Below are positions 52,100 to 59,917 of a stretch of DNA of 64,000 nucleotides, one piece after another; positions within the stretch are counted from its first letter, which is position 1; every line of letters begins with the position of its first letter. This stretch comes from Edaphobacter modestus (GTDB lineage Bacteria > Acidobacteriota > Terriglobia > Terriglobales > Acidobacteriaceae): assembly GCF_004217555.1 (NCBI RefSeq), contig NZ_SHKW01000001.1:3286001-3350000 (forward strand). Direction: 5' to 3'. The notes below the pieces were generated by a model. The model was not told the DNA's origin. It saw only the letters and a list, made by a program, of their open reading frames with translations, and searched no databases. The position numbers and the translations under genes are program-made.

Positions 52100-52438
52100 A
52101 TGGCAACGAAAAAGGCAAGCAAGAAATCTGCGAAGAAGTCATCTGCCAAGAAGAGCACTAGTAGGAAGAGTCCGAGCAAGAAGGCCACCAGGAAATCGAC
52201 AGCAAAGAAGTCGGCGGCGAAGAAATCGGCGGCGAAGAAGACCTCCAGGAAGTCGAGTTCGAGGAAGTACAGTCCATCGGCAGGCAAGAACGTCGAGCGC
52301 GAGATGCATGAGATGAAGCGTGGCAGGCTGAAGAGCGGACGCAGCGGCAGGAAGGTGACCAGCCGCAAACAGGCGATCGCTATTGGTTTGTCGGAGGCTC
52401 GCAAGGAAGGCAAGAAGGTTCCCGCGAAGAAGAGCTAG
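52100..52438 (+). CDS. histone H1-like Lys/Ala/Ser-rich protein with DUF6496-type C-terminus
   Basis: 112 residues. The first 55 are almost only Lys, Ala, Ser, Thr and Arg (MATKKASKKSAKKSSAKKST), like eukaryotic H1 tails and AlgP/Hc1-type bacterial proteins. The last 50 are folded (NVEREMHEMKRGRLKSGRSG and KVTSRKQAIAIGLSEARKE), the DUF6496 region found with such tails. It should bind DNA or RNA without sequence specificity and could alter nucleoid packing. GGGAGG lies 7 nt before the ATG. Slippage-prone codons make such tails vary among strains. Confidence 0.88.
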   Translation: MATKKASKKSAKKSSAKKSTSRKSPSKKATRKSTAKKSAAKKSAAKKTSRKSSSRKYSPSAGKNVEREMHEMKRGRLKSGRSGRKVTSRKQAIAIGLSEARKEGKKVPAKKS

Positions 52439-52478
52439 AAACCGAATCCTCGAGGTGCCGTCGGGAATCCAAAGGCCC

Positions 52479-52825
52479 ATGAATCTCGATGCAATCGTTC
52501 GCAAGCCTCTCCTGACGGCTTTGCTCGGAGAACGCCGGGTAACTCGCGTGGAGGTACGTGAGATTCCTTCAAACCGGGACAGCGAACCCCGCGACACCTT
52601 CATCCCTGTCCTGTTGTCGGGTATATCGCGGATGGAACAGCGCTGTTTCAGTGCGAAGACGAGGCAGAGCCGCAGTTGCTAAAGGCTGGCGGCGCATTCT
52701 ACGAGCCTGCCGACAAGGTCGTCATTCATTTCGGCAACGCATCGGAAACGGAGACGATGCGGTTCATCGCTTACTACCTGCTCGATGGTGAGCAGGAATT
52801 GATTGAGCTGCTTCCTGAAGCCTGA
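52479..52825 (+). pseudogene. cupin-domain protein gene with a one-base frameshift
   Basis: From ATG 52479, MNLDAIVRKPLLTALLGERR and VTRVEVREI read in frame; then a missing T (ATT CCT where ATT TCC is expected, at about 52565) shifts the frame. The remainder, in the other frame, is a complete cupin end: PGQRTPRHLHPCPVVGYIAD, GTALFQCEDEAEPQLLKAGG, AFYEPADKVVIHFGNASETE, and FIAYYLLDGEQELIELLPEA to the stop at 52825. A TTT-to-TT change in a homopolymer could be a sequencing error, in which case the gene is intact. Confidence 0.8.
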
Positions 52826-52836
52826 CCGAGGCGAGA

Positions 52837-53145
52837 CTACTTCTTGTCGGACGAGGCAGCGGGTGCAGGAGCAGCAGGTGCGGAGGCAGCAGGCGTACTT
52901 GAGGTGTCTGAAGAGGTGCTCGCGCTCTTTGAGTCGGTGGTCTTCGATTCGGAAGACTTCGGCTTCGCATTACCGTAGCCGTCTGCGTACCATCCACCGC
53001 CCTTGAAAGCCACTGCAGGAGCCGAGATGACTCGCTCAAGATGTCCGCTGCAATGGGGACAGACGGTGATCTCGGGATCGGAGAACTTCTGGATCTTCTC
53101 AGTTCGTTCGTGGCATTCCGTGCATTCATATTCGTAGAGGGGCAT
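52837..53145 (-). CDS. FmdB-family zinc-ribbon protein
   Basis: 102 residues from ATG 53145 (MPLYEYECTECHERTEKIQK), the family's exact N-terminus with CxxC pairs in CTEC and CPHCSGHLERVISAP. The C-terminal half is Ser/Ala/Pro-rich and disordered (TSSDTSSTPAASAPAAPAPA). FmdB zinc ribbons are thought to be regulatory; the true function is unknown. It is convergent with the cupin remnant. serA lies upstream on the same strand, 137 bp away, with a hairpin between. Confidence 0.9.
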   Translation of the reverse strand: MPLYEYECTECHERTEKIQKFSDPEITVCPHCSGHLERVISAPAVAFKGGGWYADGYGNAKPKSSESKTTDSKSASTSSDTSSTPAASAPAAPAPAASSDKK

Positions 53146-53238
53146 GGTTGTGATCGTTCCTGTGATGTGACTGGCTTTGGCTGCGGTCCGCGAAGAGCGC
53201 GGACAAGTGTCTTCTATGATTCTAAATCGAGACAAAGA

Positions 53239-53269
53239 GAGGCCCTGCATCGAGCGGATGCAGGGCCTC
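53239..53269. terminator. terminator after serA
   Basis: 13-bp perfect stem GAGGCCCTGCATC with a 5-nt loop. On the minus strand it is followed by TCTTTGTCTC, on the plus strand by GGGGTTTTTC. Confidence 0.85.
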
Positions 53270-53282
53270 GGGGTTTTTCAAG

Positions 53283-54911
53283 CTACAGCTTGCCAAGCTC
53301 AATCAGACGAACACTGGCAATGGCTTCGACCTTGCGCAGCGATTCGACGACTGCATTTGCCGTGGCGACGCTGGGGACATCGATTTGAACGACAGCGAGC
53401 GCCTGGCCCTGCGGGACGCGCTGGGATCGGGTGGAGCGGCCGAGGGCGAAGTTCGCAATGTTTACCGAGTTGTCGCCCAGGATCGTTCCGATACGGCCGA
53501 TCACGCCGGGTACATCGTGGTTGCGGATGGCGACAAGTGTACCGGTGAGCGGAGCTTCGATATCAATGCCATCGTAGGTGAGCAGTCGTGGCGAGGAGCC
53601 ATGGAGCACAGTCGCCGAGGCCGAGGCGTCGCCTTCCGAAGAGTGCAGCACAAGTTTGAGGACGGAACCTGCCCCTCCAGTCGTGAACTCTTTCTTGTCT
53701 TCCTGGACGCGGACGCCTCGCTCTTCTGCGATGGCAGCGGCGTTGATGCGATTCGCTGTGCTGCGCGACTCGCCGTTCGCTTCGGATTCGGCGAAGATGC
53801 CCGCCAGGGCGGCGTTGCGTACCAGGTCGGTCTTGCCGGAGGCGAGACGACCGGTGTAGCTGATCTGGATGTTTTCGAGGTTCCCGGGGGTTGCGTGCGA
53901 GAGGAATTGCCCAAGACGCTCAGCCATCTCGATGTAGGGAGAGATCTCGGTGTACTCCTCGTGCGTGAGCGAGGGCAGATTGACGGCGTTTTGTACGACA
54001 CCAAGTTTGAGGTAGTCCCGCACCTGGCGGGCGAGCTGGATGCCGATAGCCTCCTGGGCCTCATCGGTGGAACCGGCGATGTGCGGCGACAGGATGACGT
54101 TGTCGAGCTCGAAGAAGGGCGAGTCCTTCAATGGCTCCTTGTGGAAGACGTCCAGGGCGGCTCCGGCGACGTGCCCGCTCTTGAGGGCGTCGGCCAGTGC
54201 CTGCTCGACGATCAGTTCGCCACGGGCGCAGTTGATGATGCGGACGCCCTTCTTCATGATGGCGAGCGAGGTCGCGTTGATGAGGCCCTCGGTCTGGGGG
54301 GTGAGGCCAACATGGAGCGTGAGGTAATCGGAGCGACGGAAGATCTCGTCGATGGGAACCAGGGTGACGTCGTTTTCGCGTGCGATAACCGGCGCGATGA
54401 AGGGATCGTAGCCGATCAGGTCCATGCCGAAGGCGCGGGCGCGGCGGGCGACCTCGAGGCCGATGCGGCCCAGGCCGACGATGCCGAGGGTCTTTCCGCG
54501 AAGCTCGCGGCCCTGCAGCGACTTCTTCTCCCACTTGCCATCGTGCATGGTGAAATTGGCACGCGGGATGGAACGTGCCATCGAGACCATGAATCCGAGC
54601 GTCAGCTCAGCCACGGCGATCGCGTTGGCGCCGGGGGTGTTCATCACGACGATACCGCGACGGGTGGCGGCGTCGGTATCGATATTGTCCACGCCCACGC
54701 CGGCGCGTCCGATGACGCGAAGCTTCGGTGCGGATTCCAGCAGTTTGGCGTCAGCCTGAACAGCTGAGCGGACGACGAGCGCATCGGCATCGGCCAGCTC
54801 GGCGGGTAGGCCATTCTTGATCTGATCGGCGGTGACGACCTGCCAGCCTGGTTCCTGCTGGAAGATGGCAAGGGTAGCGGGAGAGACTTTTTCTGCGAGG
54901 ACGATCTTCAT
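53283..54911 (-). CDS. serA: D-3-phosphoglycerate dehydrogenase
   Basis: First step of serine synthesis. 542 residues, start ATG 54911. The NAD-binding GIVGLGRIGLEVARRARAFG (about residue 145), INCARGELIVEQALADAL, and the catalytic His in LSPHIAGSTDEAQEA belong to the D-2-hydroxyacid dehydrogenases. An intervening ASB domain (residues 310-455) and the C-terminal ACT domain ending VVESLRKVEAIASVRLIELG mark the long type-I SerA. It is the last gene of a minus-strand run that begins with a class V aminotransferase, possibly its serine-pathway partner. Confidence 0.97.
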   Translation of the reverse strand: MKIVLAEKVSPATLAIFQQEPGWQVVTADQIKNGLPAELADADALVVRSAVQADAKLLESAPKLRVIGRAGVGVDNIDTDAATRRGIVVMNTPGANAIAVAELTLGFMVSMARSIPRANFTMHDGKWEKKSLQGRELRGKTLGIVGLGRIGLEVARRARAFGMDLIGYDPFIAPVIARENDVTLVPIDEIFRRSDYLTLHVGLTPQTEGLINATSLAIMKKGVRIINCARGELIVEQALADALKSGHVAGAALDVFHKEPLKDSPFFELDNVILSPHIAGSTDEAQEAIGIQLARQVRDYLKLGVVQNAVNLPSLTHEEYTEISPYIEMAERLGQFLSHATPGNLENIQISYTGRLASGKTDLVRNAALAGIFAESEANGESRSTANRINAAAIAEERGVRVQEDKKEFTTGGAGSVLKLVLHSSEGDASASATVLHGSSPRLLTYDGIDIEAPLTGTLVAIRNHDVPGVIGRIGTILGDNSVNIANFALGRSTRSQRVPQGQALAVVQIDVPSVATANAVVESLRKVEAIASVRLIELGKL

Positions 54912-55027
54912 GTAACTCCTATTCTAATAGGGGCGGGAGAGCCATGTTGTCACTCAAATTCGCCAATTTGTATAGGAGTTCCTGTGTCGCCGGAAAGATT
55001 CAGGGTTCTTTTAAGCAGATGGCTTGC

Positions 55028-56023
55028 TCATTTGTGTTTCACATCCTCGATGCCCAGATCTTCCACAACATTGGGGTCGGTCTTCCTGAGTTCGGCAAGA
55101 AGACCCTTGTCTGACAGATCGAGGGGCGTGGAGTTTCCCCAGTCCTCGTGCAGTGTCTTGTGCAGGCGCCTGGTGATGTGTTCGTCATCGACCTCGATGG
55201 CCAGCTCGCGCCTGCTGTCAAAGCTGCCGGGAGCGAAGTTGATGGAGCCGATGATGGCGCGCCGATCATCGGCAAACAGCAGCTTGGCGTGGAGCTTGAT
55301 GTGCTTCAGCTTGCGTATGGGAATGTCGAGATCCTGAAGGATGCGCAGGCCGCTGACGCCCTCTACCAGTTTTTCCTTCTTCAGCTTGTGGGGCGGCCGT
55401 GCCATCACATGAATCTTTACTCCCCGACGGAACGCGCGAACGACGTGCTCGATGATGACGGGATCCTGATAACGCTCGTTCTGTAGCCAGAGGGTGTGCT
55501 TCGCGCTGTCGATCAGGTGGCAGAGACGCTGCCGCCCGTTGCCGGTGCACCAGATCAGGTGGGAATGATCGCCCGATACGAATTCCGTGCGATCCCAGTC
55601 TGCATCGAAGCACTGAATGACCTCGTCGACCTCGTGCTTGTGCGAGGTGACGATGGCATAGTCGCGAGTCTCGGTAAGATTGCGGGTCTCCCAGTTGAGC
55701 GACTGGATGTAAGCCACGGCGTCGTCGATGACCATCGACTTTTCATGAGTCAGGTCGAAGTGAGGATTACTATCCTTCACCTCGACGCCGATTGCCTTCA
55801 GGTGGCTGCGAGTCTCATCGTTTTCCTTTTCTCCGTCGCGGCGCTCGGGGTTGAGCATGACGCGCACCTTCACGCCACGTTTGTGTGCGGCGACGACCGC
55901 ATCGAACAGAGACGGATCTGAGAAGACGAACATCTTGATCCGTATCGAAGAGGTGGCGCCAGAGATGGCGTCGAGGAGGGGTTTGGCCGAATCGTCGGGA
56001 AGAATAATGATTGAGCGGGACAT
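55028..56023 (-). CDS. phospholipase D-like protein (cardiolipin-synthase type)
   Basis: 331 residues with two HKD catalytic motifs: FDLTHEKSMVIDD near residue 90 and IKLHAKLLFADDRRAIIGSI near residue 240, each followed by the Asn/Ser-rich segment (QSLNWETRN, NFAPGSFDSRREL). No membrane helix is predicted at the N-terminus, unlike canonical Cls. It may make cardiolipin, or act as a phosphodiesterase. It lies 71 bp downstream of the ABC exporter on the same strand, in a run with the GspS-like ligase, so an envelope role is plausible. Confidence 0.86.
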   Translation of the reverse strand: MSRSIIILPDDSAKPLLDAISGATSSIRIKMFVFSDPSLFDAVVAAHKRGVKVRVMLNPERRDGEKENDETRSHLKAIGVEVKDSNPHFDLTHEKSMVIDDAVAYIQSLNWETRNLTETRDYAIVTSHKHEVDEVIQCFDADWDRTEFVSGDHSHLIWCTGNGRQRLCHLIDSAKHTLWLQNERYQDPVIIEHVVRAFRRGVKIHVMARPPHKLKKEKLVEGVSGLRILQDLDIPIRKLKHIKLHAKLLFADDRRAIIGSINFAPGSFDSRRELAIEVDDEHITRRLHKTLHEDWGNSTPLDLSDKGLLAELRKTDPNVVEDLGIEDVKHK

Positions 56024-56094
56024 CGCCTGTTCCTTCGTTTCTGTTTCGTTACCGAACGTGCGTCAGGGGGCCCATAGGAGGAGACCCCACCATT

Positions 56095-57885
56095 CTACGA
56101 GACTGCCTTTTCCGCGCCGGTGTCGTACTGCGTGCGGTAGAGGGCGGCATAGAGTCCGTTTTGTTTCAGCAGTTCTTCGTGGGTTCCGTTCTCCGCGACA
56201 ACTCCTCCGGAGATGACGATGATCTGGGTGGCATCGCGAATCGTCGTCAGCCGGTGCGCGATTGCGATGACGGTTCGGCCTTTCATGAGTTTTTCAAGGG
56301 CATCGACGACCAGCTTTTCGGACTCGCTGTCGAGGGCCGCCGTGGGTTCGTCGAGCAACAGGATGGGGCTGTTGCGGACCATAACCCTCGCGATCCCGAT
56401 GCGCTGGCGCTGGCCTCCGGAGAGCGTCGAACCGCGCTCGCCGACGGGCGTGTCGTAGCCCTGCGGCATGCGGGAGATGAACTCGTCGGCATTGGCGAGC
56501 TTTGCGGCGGCGATCACCTCGTCGCGGCCGGCGCGGGGATTGCCGAAGGCGATGTTCTCGAAGATGGTTCCGTGGAACAGGACCGTATCCTGCAGCACAT
56601 AGCCGATGTGATCGCGGAGAGGCTTGATGCTGTAGTCGCGAACATCGACGCCATCGATTAACACGGCGCCGGATTGCACATCATAAAACCGCGGAATCAG
56701 GCTGACGACGGTGGACTTTCCGCTGCCGGTGGGGCCGACGATTCCGACGAACTCGCCGGGGCGGATATGGAAGGAGACGTCGGTGAGGACGGGGGTGGAA
56801 GGGTCGTAGCCGAAGGCGACGTTGCGAAGCTCGATCTCGCCCTTGAAATCACCGGCTTCGATGGCGTCCGGCTTCTCCGGGATGATGGTGTCGGTGTCGA
56901 GGATGGCGCGGACGCGTTCGACGCCGACGGTGACCTGCGCGATGGCGTTGGTCGTTGTGGCGAGATCCTTTACCGGCTTGAAGAAACGGCTGAGATAGGC
57001 CAGGTACACCGTCAGCGATCCTACGGTCATGGTCCCGGTGAGAATGAGTGCCGCACCTCGCCACAGCACGATCGCCGTGCAGATGGAGACGACGATCGTC
57101 ACCACGGGCGACAGCAGAGCCTTTACGCTGCGTGCCTTGAGGGCGGCGCTTACTGTGGCCTGGCTCACATTCTTCAGCAGGGTCTCTTCGGTGGCCTCCT
57201 GCCCGAACGCTTTTACGACCTGCATGGACTCCAGGCCCTGCTGGACCACGGCCATGATGGCGCTCTGCTCTTTGCGGACCTCGTGGGTCGCGCTCTTCAC
57301 TGCTTTTTTGAAGCGCGAGACGAAGAGCAGAAGAAACGGCGTGACGGCGACGGCGATCAGCGTGAAATCCCAGTTGAGCCAGAACATCAGCCCAAGCATG
57401 CTGAGGATGGTGAGCATGTCGACCAGAATGCTTAGCGTCGAGGACGAGGCGAATCCCTGGATGGTCTGGATGTCCGTGGTGAGCGTGCTGATGATCGGAC
57501 CGGTCTGGTGGGTGTTGTAGTACCCCAGCGAGAGCCGCTGCAGGTGGTTGTACATGCGCATGCGCAGGTCATGAGCTACCCACTGGCCCACGCTCTCGGT
57601 GTAGTAGTTGTCGATGTATGAGGCCAGGGCTCCGAGGGCAGAGATAACGACATACAGGCAGGCAGCTATCAGGGCTGTCTGCAGGCGATTGCCGTGCTCG
57701 AGCATGGGGGCGAGGATGTGGTGCAGCCATGGAGCCATCTTGTGATCGCCCACGACGTTATCGAGGATGATCTTCAGCGGCCACGGGGCGGCGAGGCTCA
57801 TCAGCGTCTCTACCAGCATGGCGAGCAGGATGATGATCAATGTGCCGCGATACGGCCGAATTAGGTCCCCGATGAAACGCAACAT
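56095..57885 (-). CDS. ABC exporter, fused membrane and ATPase domains
   Basis: 596 residues from ATG 57885 (MLRFIGDLIRPYRGTLIIIL); the frame is open to 58047 but the added residues overlap the ligase gene. Six membrane helices span residues 1-310, with helix 1 in LIIILLAMLVETLMSLAAPWPL. The ATPase domain has Walker A GIVGPTGSGKSTVV, the signature [17 protein letters not shown], Walker B ILLLDEPTAALD and the switch His in IAIAHRLTTI. It belongs to the MsbA/LmrA-type homodimeric exporters. It lies between the GspS-like ligase and the PLD protein, so it might move a product of that unit. Confidence 0.92.
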   Translation of the reverse strand: MLRFIGDLIRPYRGTLIIILLAMLVETLMSLAAPWPLKIILDNVVGDHKMAPWLHHILAPMLEHGNRLQTALIAACLYVVISALGALASYIDNYYTESVGQWVAHDLRMRMYNHLQRLSLGYYNTHQTGPIISTLTTDIQTIQGFASSSTLSILVDMLTILSMLGLMFWLNWDFTLIAVAVTPFLLLFVSRFKKAVKSATHEVRKEQSAIMAVVQQGLESMQVVKAFGQEATEETLLKNVSQATVSAALKARSVKALLSPVVTIVVSICTAIVLWRGAALILTGTMTVGSLTVYLAYLSRFFKPVKDLATTTNAIAQVTVGVERVRAILDTDTIIPEKPDAIEAGDFKGEIELRNVAFGYDPSTPVLTDVSFHIRPGEFVGIVGPTGSGKSTVVSLIPRFYDVQSGAVLIDGVDVRDYSIKPLRDHIGYVLQDTVLFHGTIFENIAFGNPRAGRDEVIAAAKLANADEFISRMPQGYDTPVGERGSTLSGGQRQRIGIARVMVRNSPILLLDEPTAALDSESEKLVVDALEKLMKGRTVIAIAHRLTTIRDATQIIVISGGVVAENGTHEELLKQNGLYAALYRTQYDTGAEKAVS

Positions 57886-57970
57886 GGCAGACACCCGCGA
57901 GTGTCCGAATCGTAGCGGAAGAACGGTTTCATGAGAAGACGTTTGTGTGGGGAGCGGGTCTTTTTGCGAC

Positions 57971-59137
57971 CTAAATAAAGTAATGCGGCAGGAACGAGCT
58001 GAGGTTATCGGTGATGAGGCCGGAAGATTCGCGGATGCCAAGGCCACAACACTGCTGATCGATCATCCAGAGGCCGAGAACGGGATGGCGGCTGGCGCCG
58101 AGTCTCGAATTGTCCGGGAAGGAGGCGGCGGGCGCAAGGGCCTGCAGAATAGCCGGGCCATCGTAGGGACCGTCGGTCGAAGCCAATGTCCTGCCGTCAC
58201 GCACGAGGGTGATGTTGGCTCCCTCGCGGGAGTGGAGGGGCTTGCGGATGTAATCGCGGGGTTTAGAGGCGGAAGACTCGAAGTGGGACTCGAGCAGAAA
58301 GTCATGGTTGGGGAAGAGCTCCCACAGGATCGGGAGCAGGCCCTTGTTGGAGAGCAGCATCTTCCAGACGGGCTCGATCCATCGCATGGCCGTATAAGTA
58401 TCGAGCGCGGCGGGACCGAACTCCTCGGCCAGCATCATCTCCCACGGATAGAGCTTGAAGATGGAGAAGATCTGCCGTTCCTCGAGATCGACGAAGGCCT
58501 GGCGGTCGTCGTTCCAGCCGACGTCGTTCATCAGGATGGATGTGGTGGATAGACCGGCTTGCTGTGCGGTATCACAGAGATACGCGAGGGTGAGCTGATC
58601 TTCCGGATTGTCGAGACCGGCGAAGTAGACAGGCTTCGAGAGGTACGGCGCGACATCTCGCCACTTCGCGATGAGGCGCTCGTGGATGGAGTTGAACTGA
58701 TCGGCGTTGGGAAACTGTTCTTCGAGCCACGACCACTGGATGACTGCCGCCTCGAGCAGGGAGGTCGGCGTGTCGGCGTTGTATTCGAGCAGCTTCGGAG
58801 GCCCGGCACCGTCGAAGGCTATATCGAAGCGTCCGTAGAGGGCTGGGGGTTCGTTCTCCCAGGCCCACTCGATGGCGGGGATGGCTTCTGCGGGAATCTC
58901 GAGCTCGGCGTAACGCTTCCTGTCGATGATGTGCTGGGCGGCTTCGAGGCACATCTGCTGCAGCGTCGTGCCTGCCGCTTCGAGAGTGTCGATCTCTGCG
59001 GCGGTGAATTCGTAACAAGCGGACTCGTCCCAGTACGGACGATCCATTCCTCCGTCCTCGGGCGAATGAAAGATGAGTCCCGCCGAAGCGACCTTCTGCT
59101 GCCAGTCATCGCGTGGACTTATAGGGATACGCCGCAT
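57971..59137 (-). CDS. glutathionylspermidine-synthase-like ATP-grasp ligase (YgiC/YjfC type)
   Basis: 388 residues, start ATG 59137. It matches the C-terminal synthetase-only proteins of the GspS family: MRRIPISPRDDWQQKVAS, then WDESACYEFTAAEIDTLEAA, LYGRFDIAFDGAGPPKLLEYN, and NADTPTSLLEAAVIQWSW. The ligand motif YLCDTAQQAGLST and the ATP-grasp elements (RDYIRKPLHSREGANITLV near the C-terminus) are present, so it should form an amide bond using ATP. The amidase half of E. coli Gss is absent. It overlaps the upstream lipoprotein gene by 1 nt. The E. coli relative ygiC follows the lipoprotein gene ygiB, the same order as here. Confidence 0.9.
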   Translation of the reverse strand: MRRIPISPRDDWQQKVASAGLIFHSPEDGGMDRPYWDESACYEFTAAEIDTLEAAGTTLQQMCLEAAQHIIDRKRYAELEIPAEAIPAIEWAWENEPPALYGRFDIAFDGAGPPKLLEYNADTPTSLLEAAVIQWSWLEEQFPNADQFNSIHERLIAKWRDVAPYLSKPVYFAGLDNPEDQLTLAYLCDTAQQAGLSTTSILMNDVGWNDDRQAFVDLEERQIFSIFKLYPWEMMLAEEFGPAALDTYTAMRWIEPVWKMLLSNKGLLPILWELFPNHDFLLESHFESSASKPRDYIRKPLHSREGANITLVRDGRTLASTDGPYDGPAILQALAPAASFPDNSRLGASRHPVLGLWMIDQQCCGLGIRESSGLITDNLSSFLPHYFI

Positions 59138-59508
59138 TATTCGCCTCCTCCGTGGCCCGATGACATGGAGCCGCCGAAACCTCCGCGTGTGGTGGCTCCA
59201 AACCGGGTGACATAGCTGCGACCTCCGGATGGAGCATAGCTGCCGCCGCCTACTACTGTGCCAAGACCGTATCCGCCCCAGCCGCCATAGTAGAAGTGAT
59301 ACAGCGGGTGATAGGGAATGTAGCCCGGCCCTCCGAGATTTTGATATTGCTGGTTATTCGCCGCGGGTAGATTTGCGCATAGGGTGTCGTCCACCACGCG
59401 ATTGTTCTCGTCTACGCAACGCTGCATCTCCGGCTTGCGACAGCCGGTCGCCATGGAGAGGGCAACCGAGGCGAGCAGCGGTGCGGTAACTTTGGCAGAG
59501 CGTCTCAT
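59137..59508 (-). CDS. YgiB-like (DUF1190-type) lipoprotein
   Basis: 123 residues, signal MRRSAKVTAPLLASVALSMA with lipobox MATGC, followed by RKPEMQRCVDENNRVVDDTL. The rest is Gly/Tyr-rich (HFYYGGWGGYGLGTVVGGGS), and it ends TTRGGFGGSMSSGHGGGE. The TRGGFGxS segment is also found near the C-terminus of E. coli YgiB, a DUF1190 lipoprotein; this is my comparison from memory. It overlaps the next gene's ATG by 1 nt and the previous gene by 4 nt, so all three are translated together. Confidence 0.8.
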   Translation of the reverse strand: MRRSAKVTAPLLASVALSMATGCRKPEMQRCVDENNRVVDDTLCANLPAANNQQYQNLGGPGYIPYHPLYHFYYGGWGGYGLGTVVGGGSYAPSGGRSYVTRFGATTRGGFGGSMSSGHGGGE

Positions 59509-59894
59509 ACCTGCCCTCTACGCCCCTGCCAGGCGAAGAAGAGAAGGACCGCGACTCCAACGATCCCAACCAAAGGCCACGTGTTTTTCAGGTGTTGATG
59601 CTCTCTGCCGGCGATGGCATAGGTGTGGTCACGTTCAGGCATGTAGCTGCCGCCAGTAGCGAGGGTGCCGCCCTCTGTGCTGCCGGAGCCGCCGTAGTAA
59701 TAGCGAAAGGAAGAGCTGGCCGCCGGCCTCTGCCCAAGCACACGCTGTTCGCCGGAGCTGTGGCAGAGATCGTCATCGACGACGATGTTCTGCGGGTTTA
59801 CGCAGCGCTGCATCTCCGGCTTGCGGCAGCCAGCCATCAGGGCGAGGGCTGCCGCAAGGAGGAGAGCTACGACTTGGACGGTCGAGCGCTTCAT
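59505..59894 (-). CDS. paralogous small lipoprotein with C-terminal membrane helix
   Basis: 129 residues, signal MKRSTVQVVALLLAAALALM and lipobox LMAGC; then RKPEMQRCVNPQNIVVDDDL, almost the same as its neighbour (RKPEMQRCV plus VVDDxLC). Instead of the Gly-rich end it finishes with one membrane helix (LVGIVGVAVLLFFAWQGRRG). Thus the two proteins share an N-terminal lipid-anchored Cys-containing motif but differ at the C-terminus, which suggests a divided pair. Overlaps the next gene by 4 nt. It is 23 bp after the class V aminotransferase. Confidence 0.82.
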   Translation of the reverse strand: MKRSTVQVVALLLAAALALMAGCRKPEMQRCVNPQNIVVDDDLCHSSGEQRVLGQRPAASSSFRYYYGGSGSTEGGTLATGGSYMPERDHTYAIAGREHQHLKNTWPLVGIVGVAVLLFFAWQGRRGQV

Positions 59895-59917
59895 TTTCGC
59901 TTCGTTACGTCTGGAAA

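Noticed and set aside
53385..54767. 460-residue plus-strand frame
   Set aside because: Exact antisense of serA, which has complete domain motifs.
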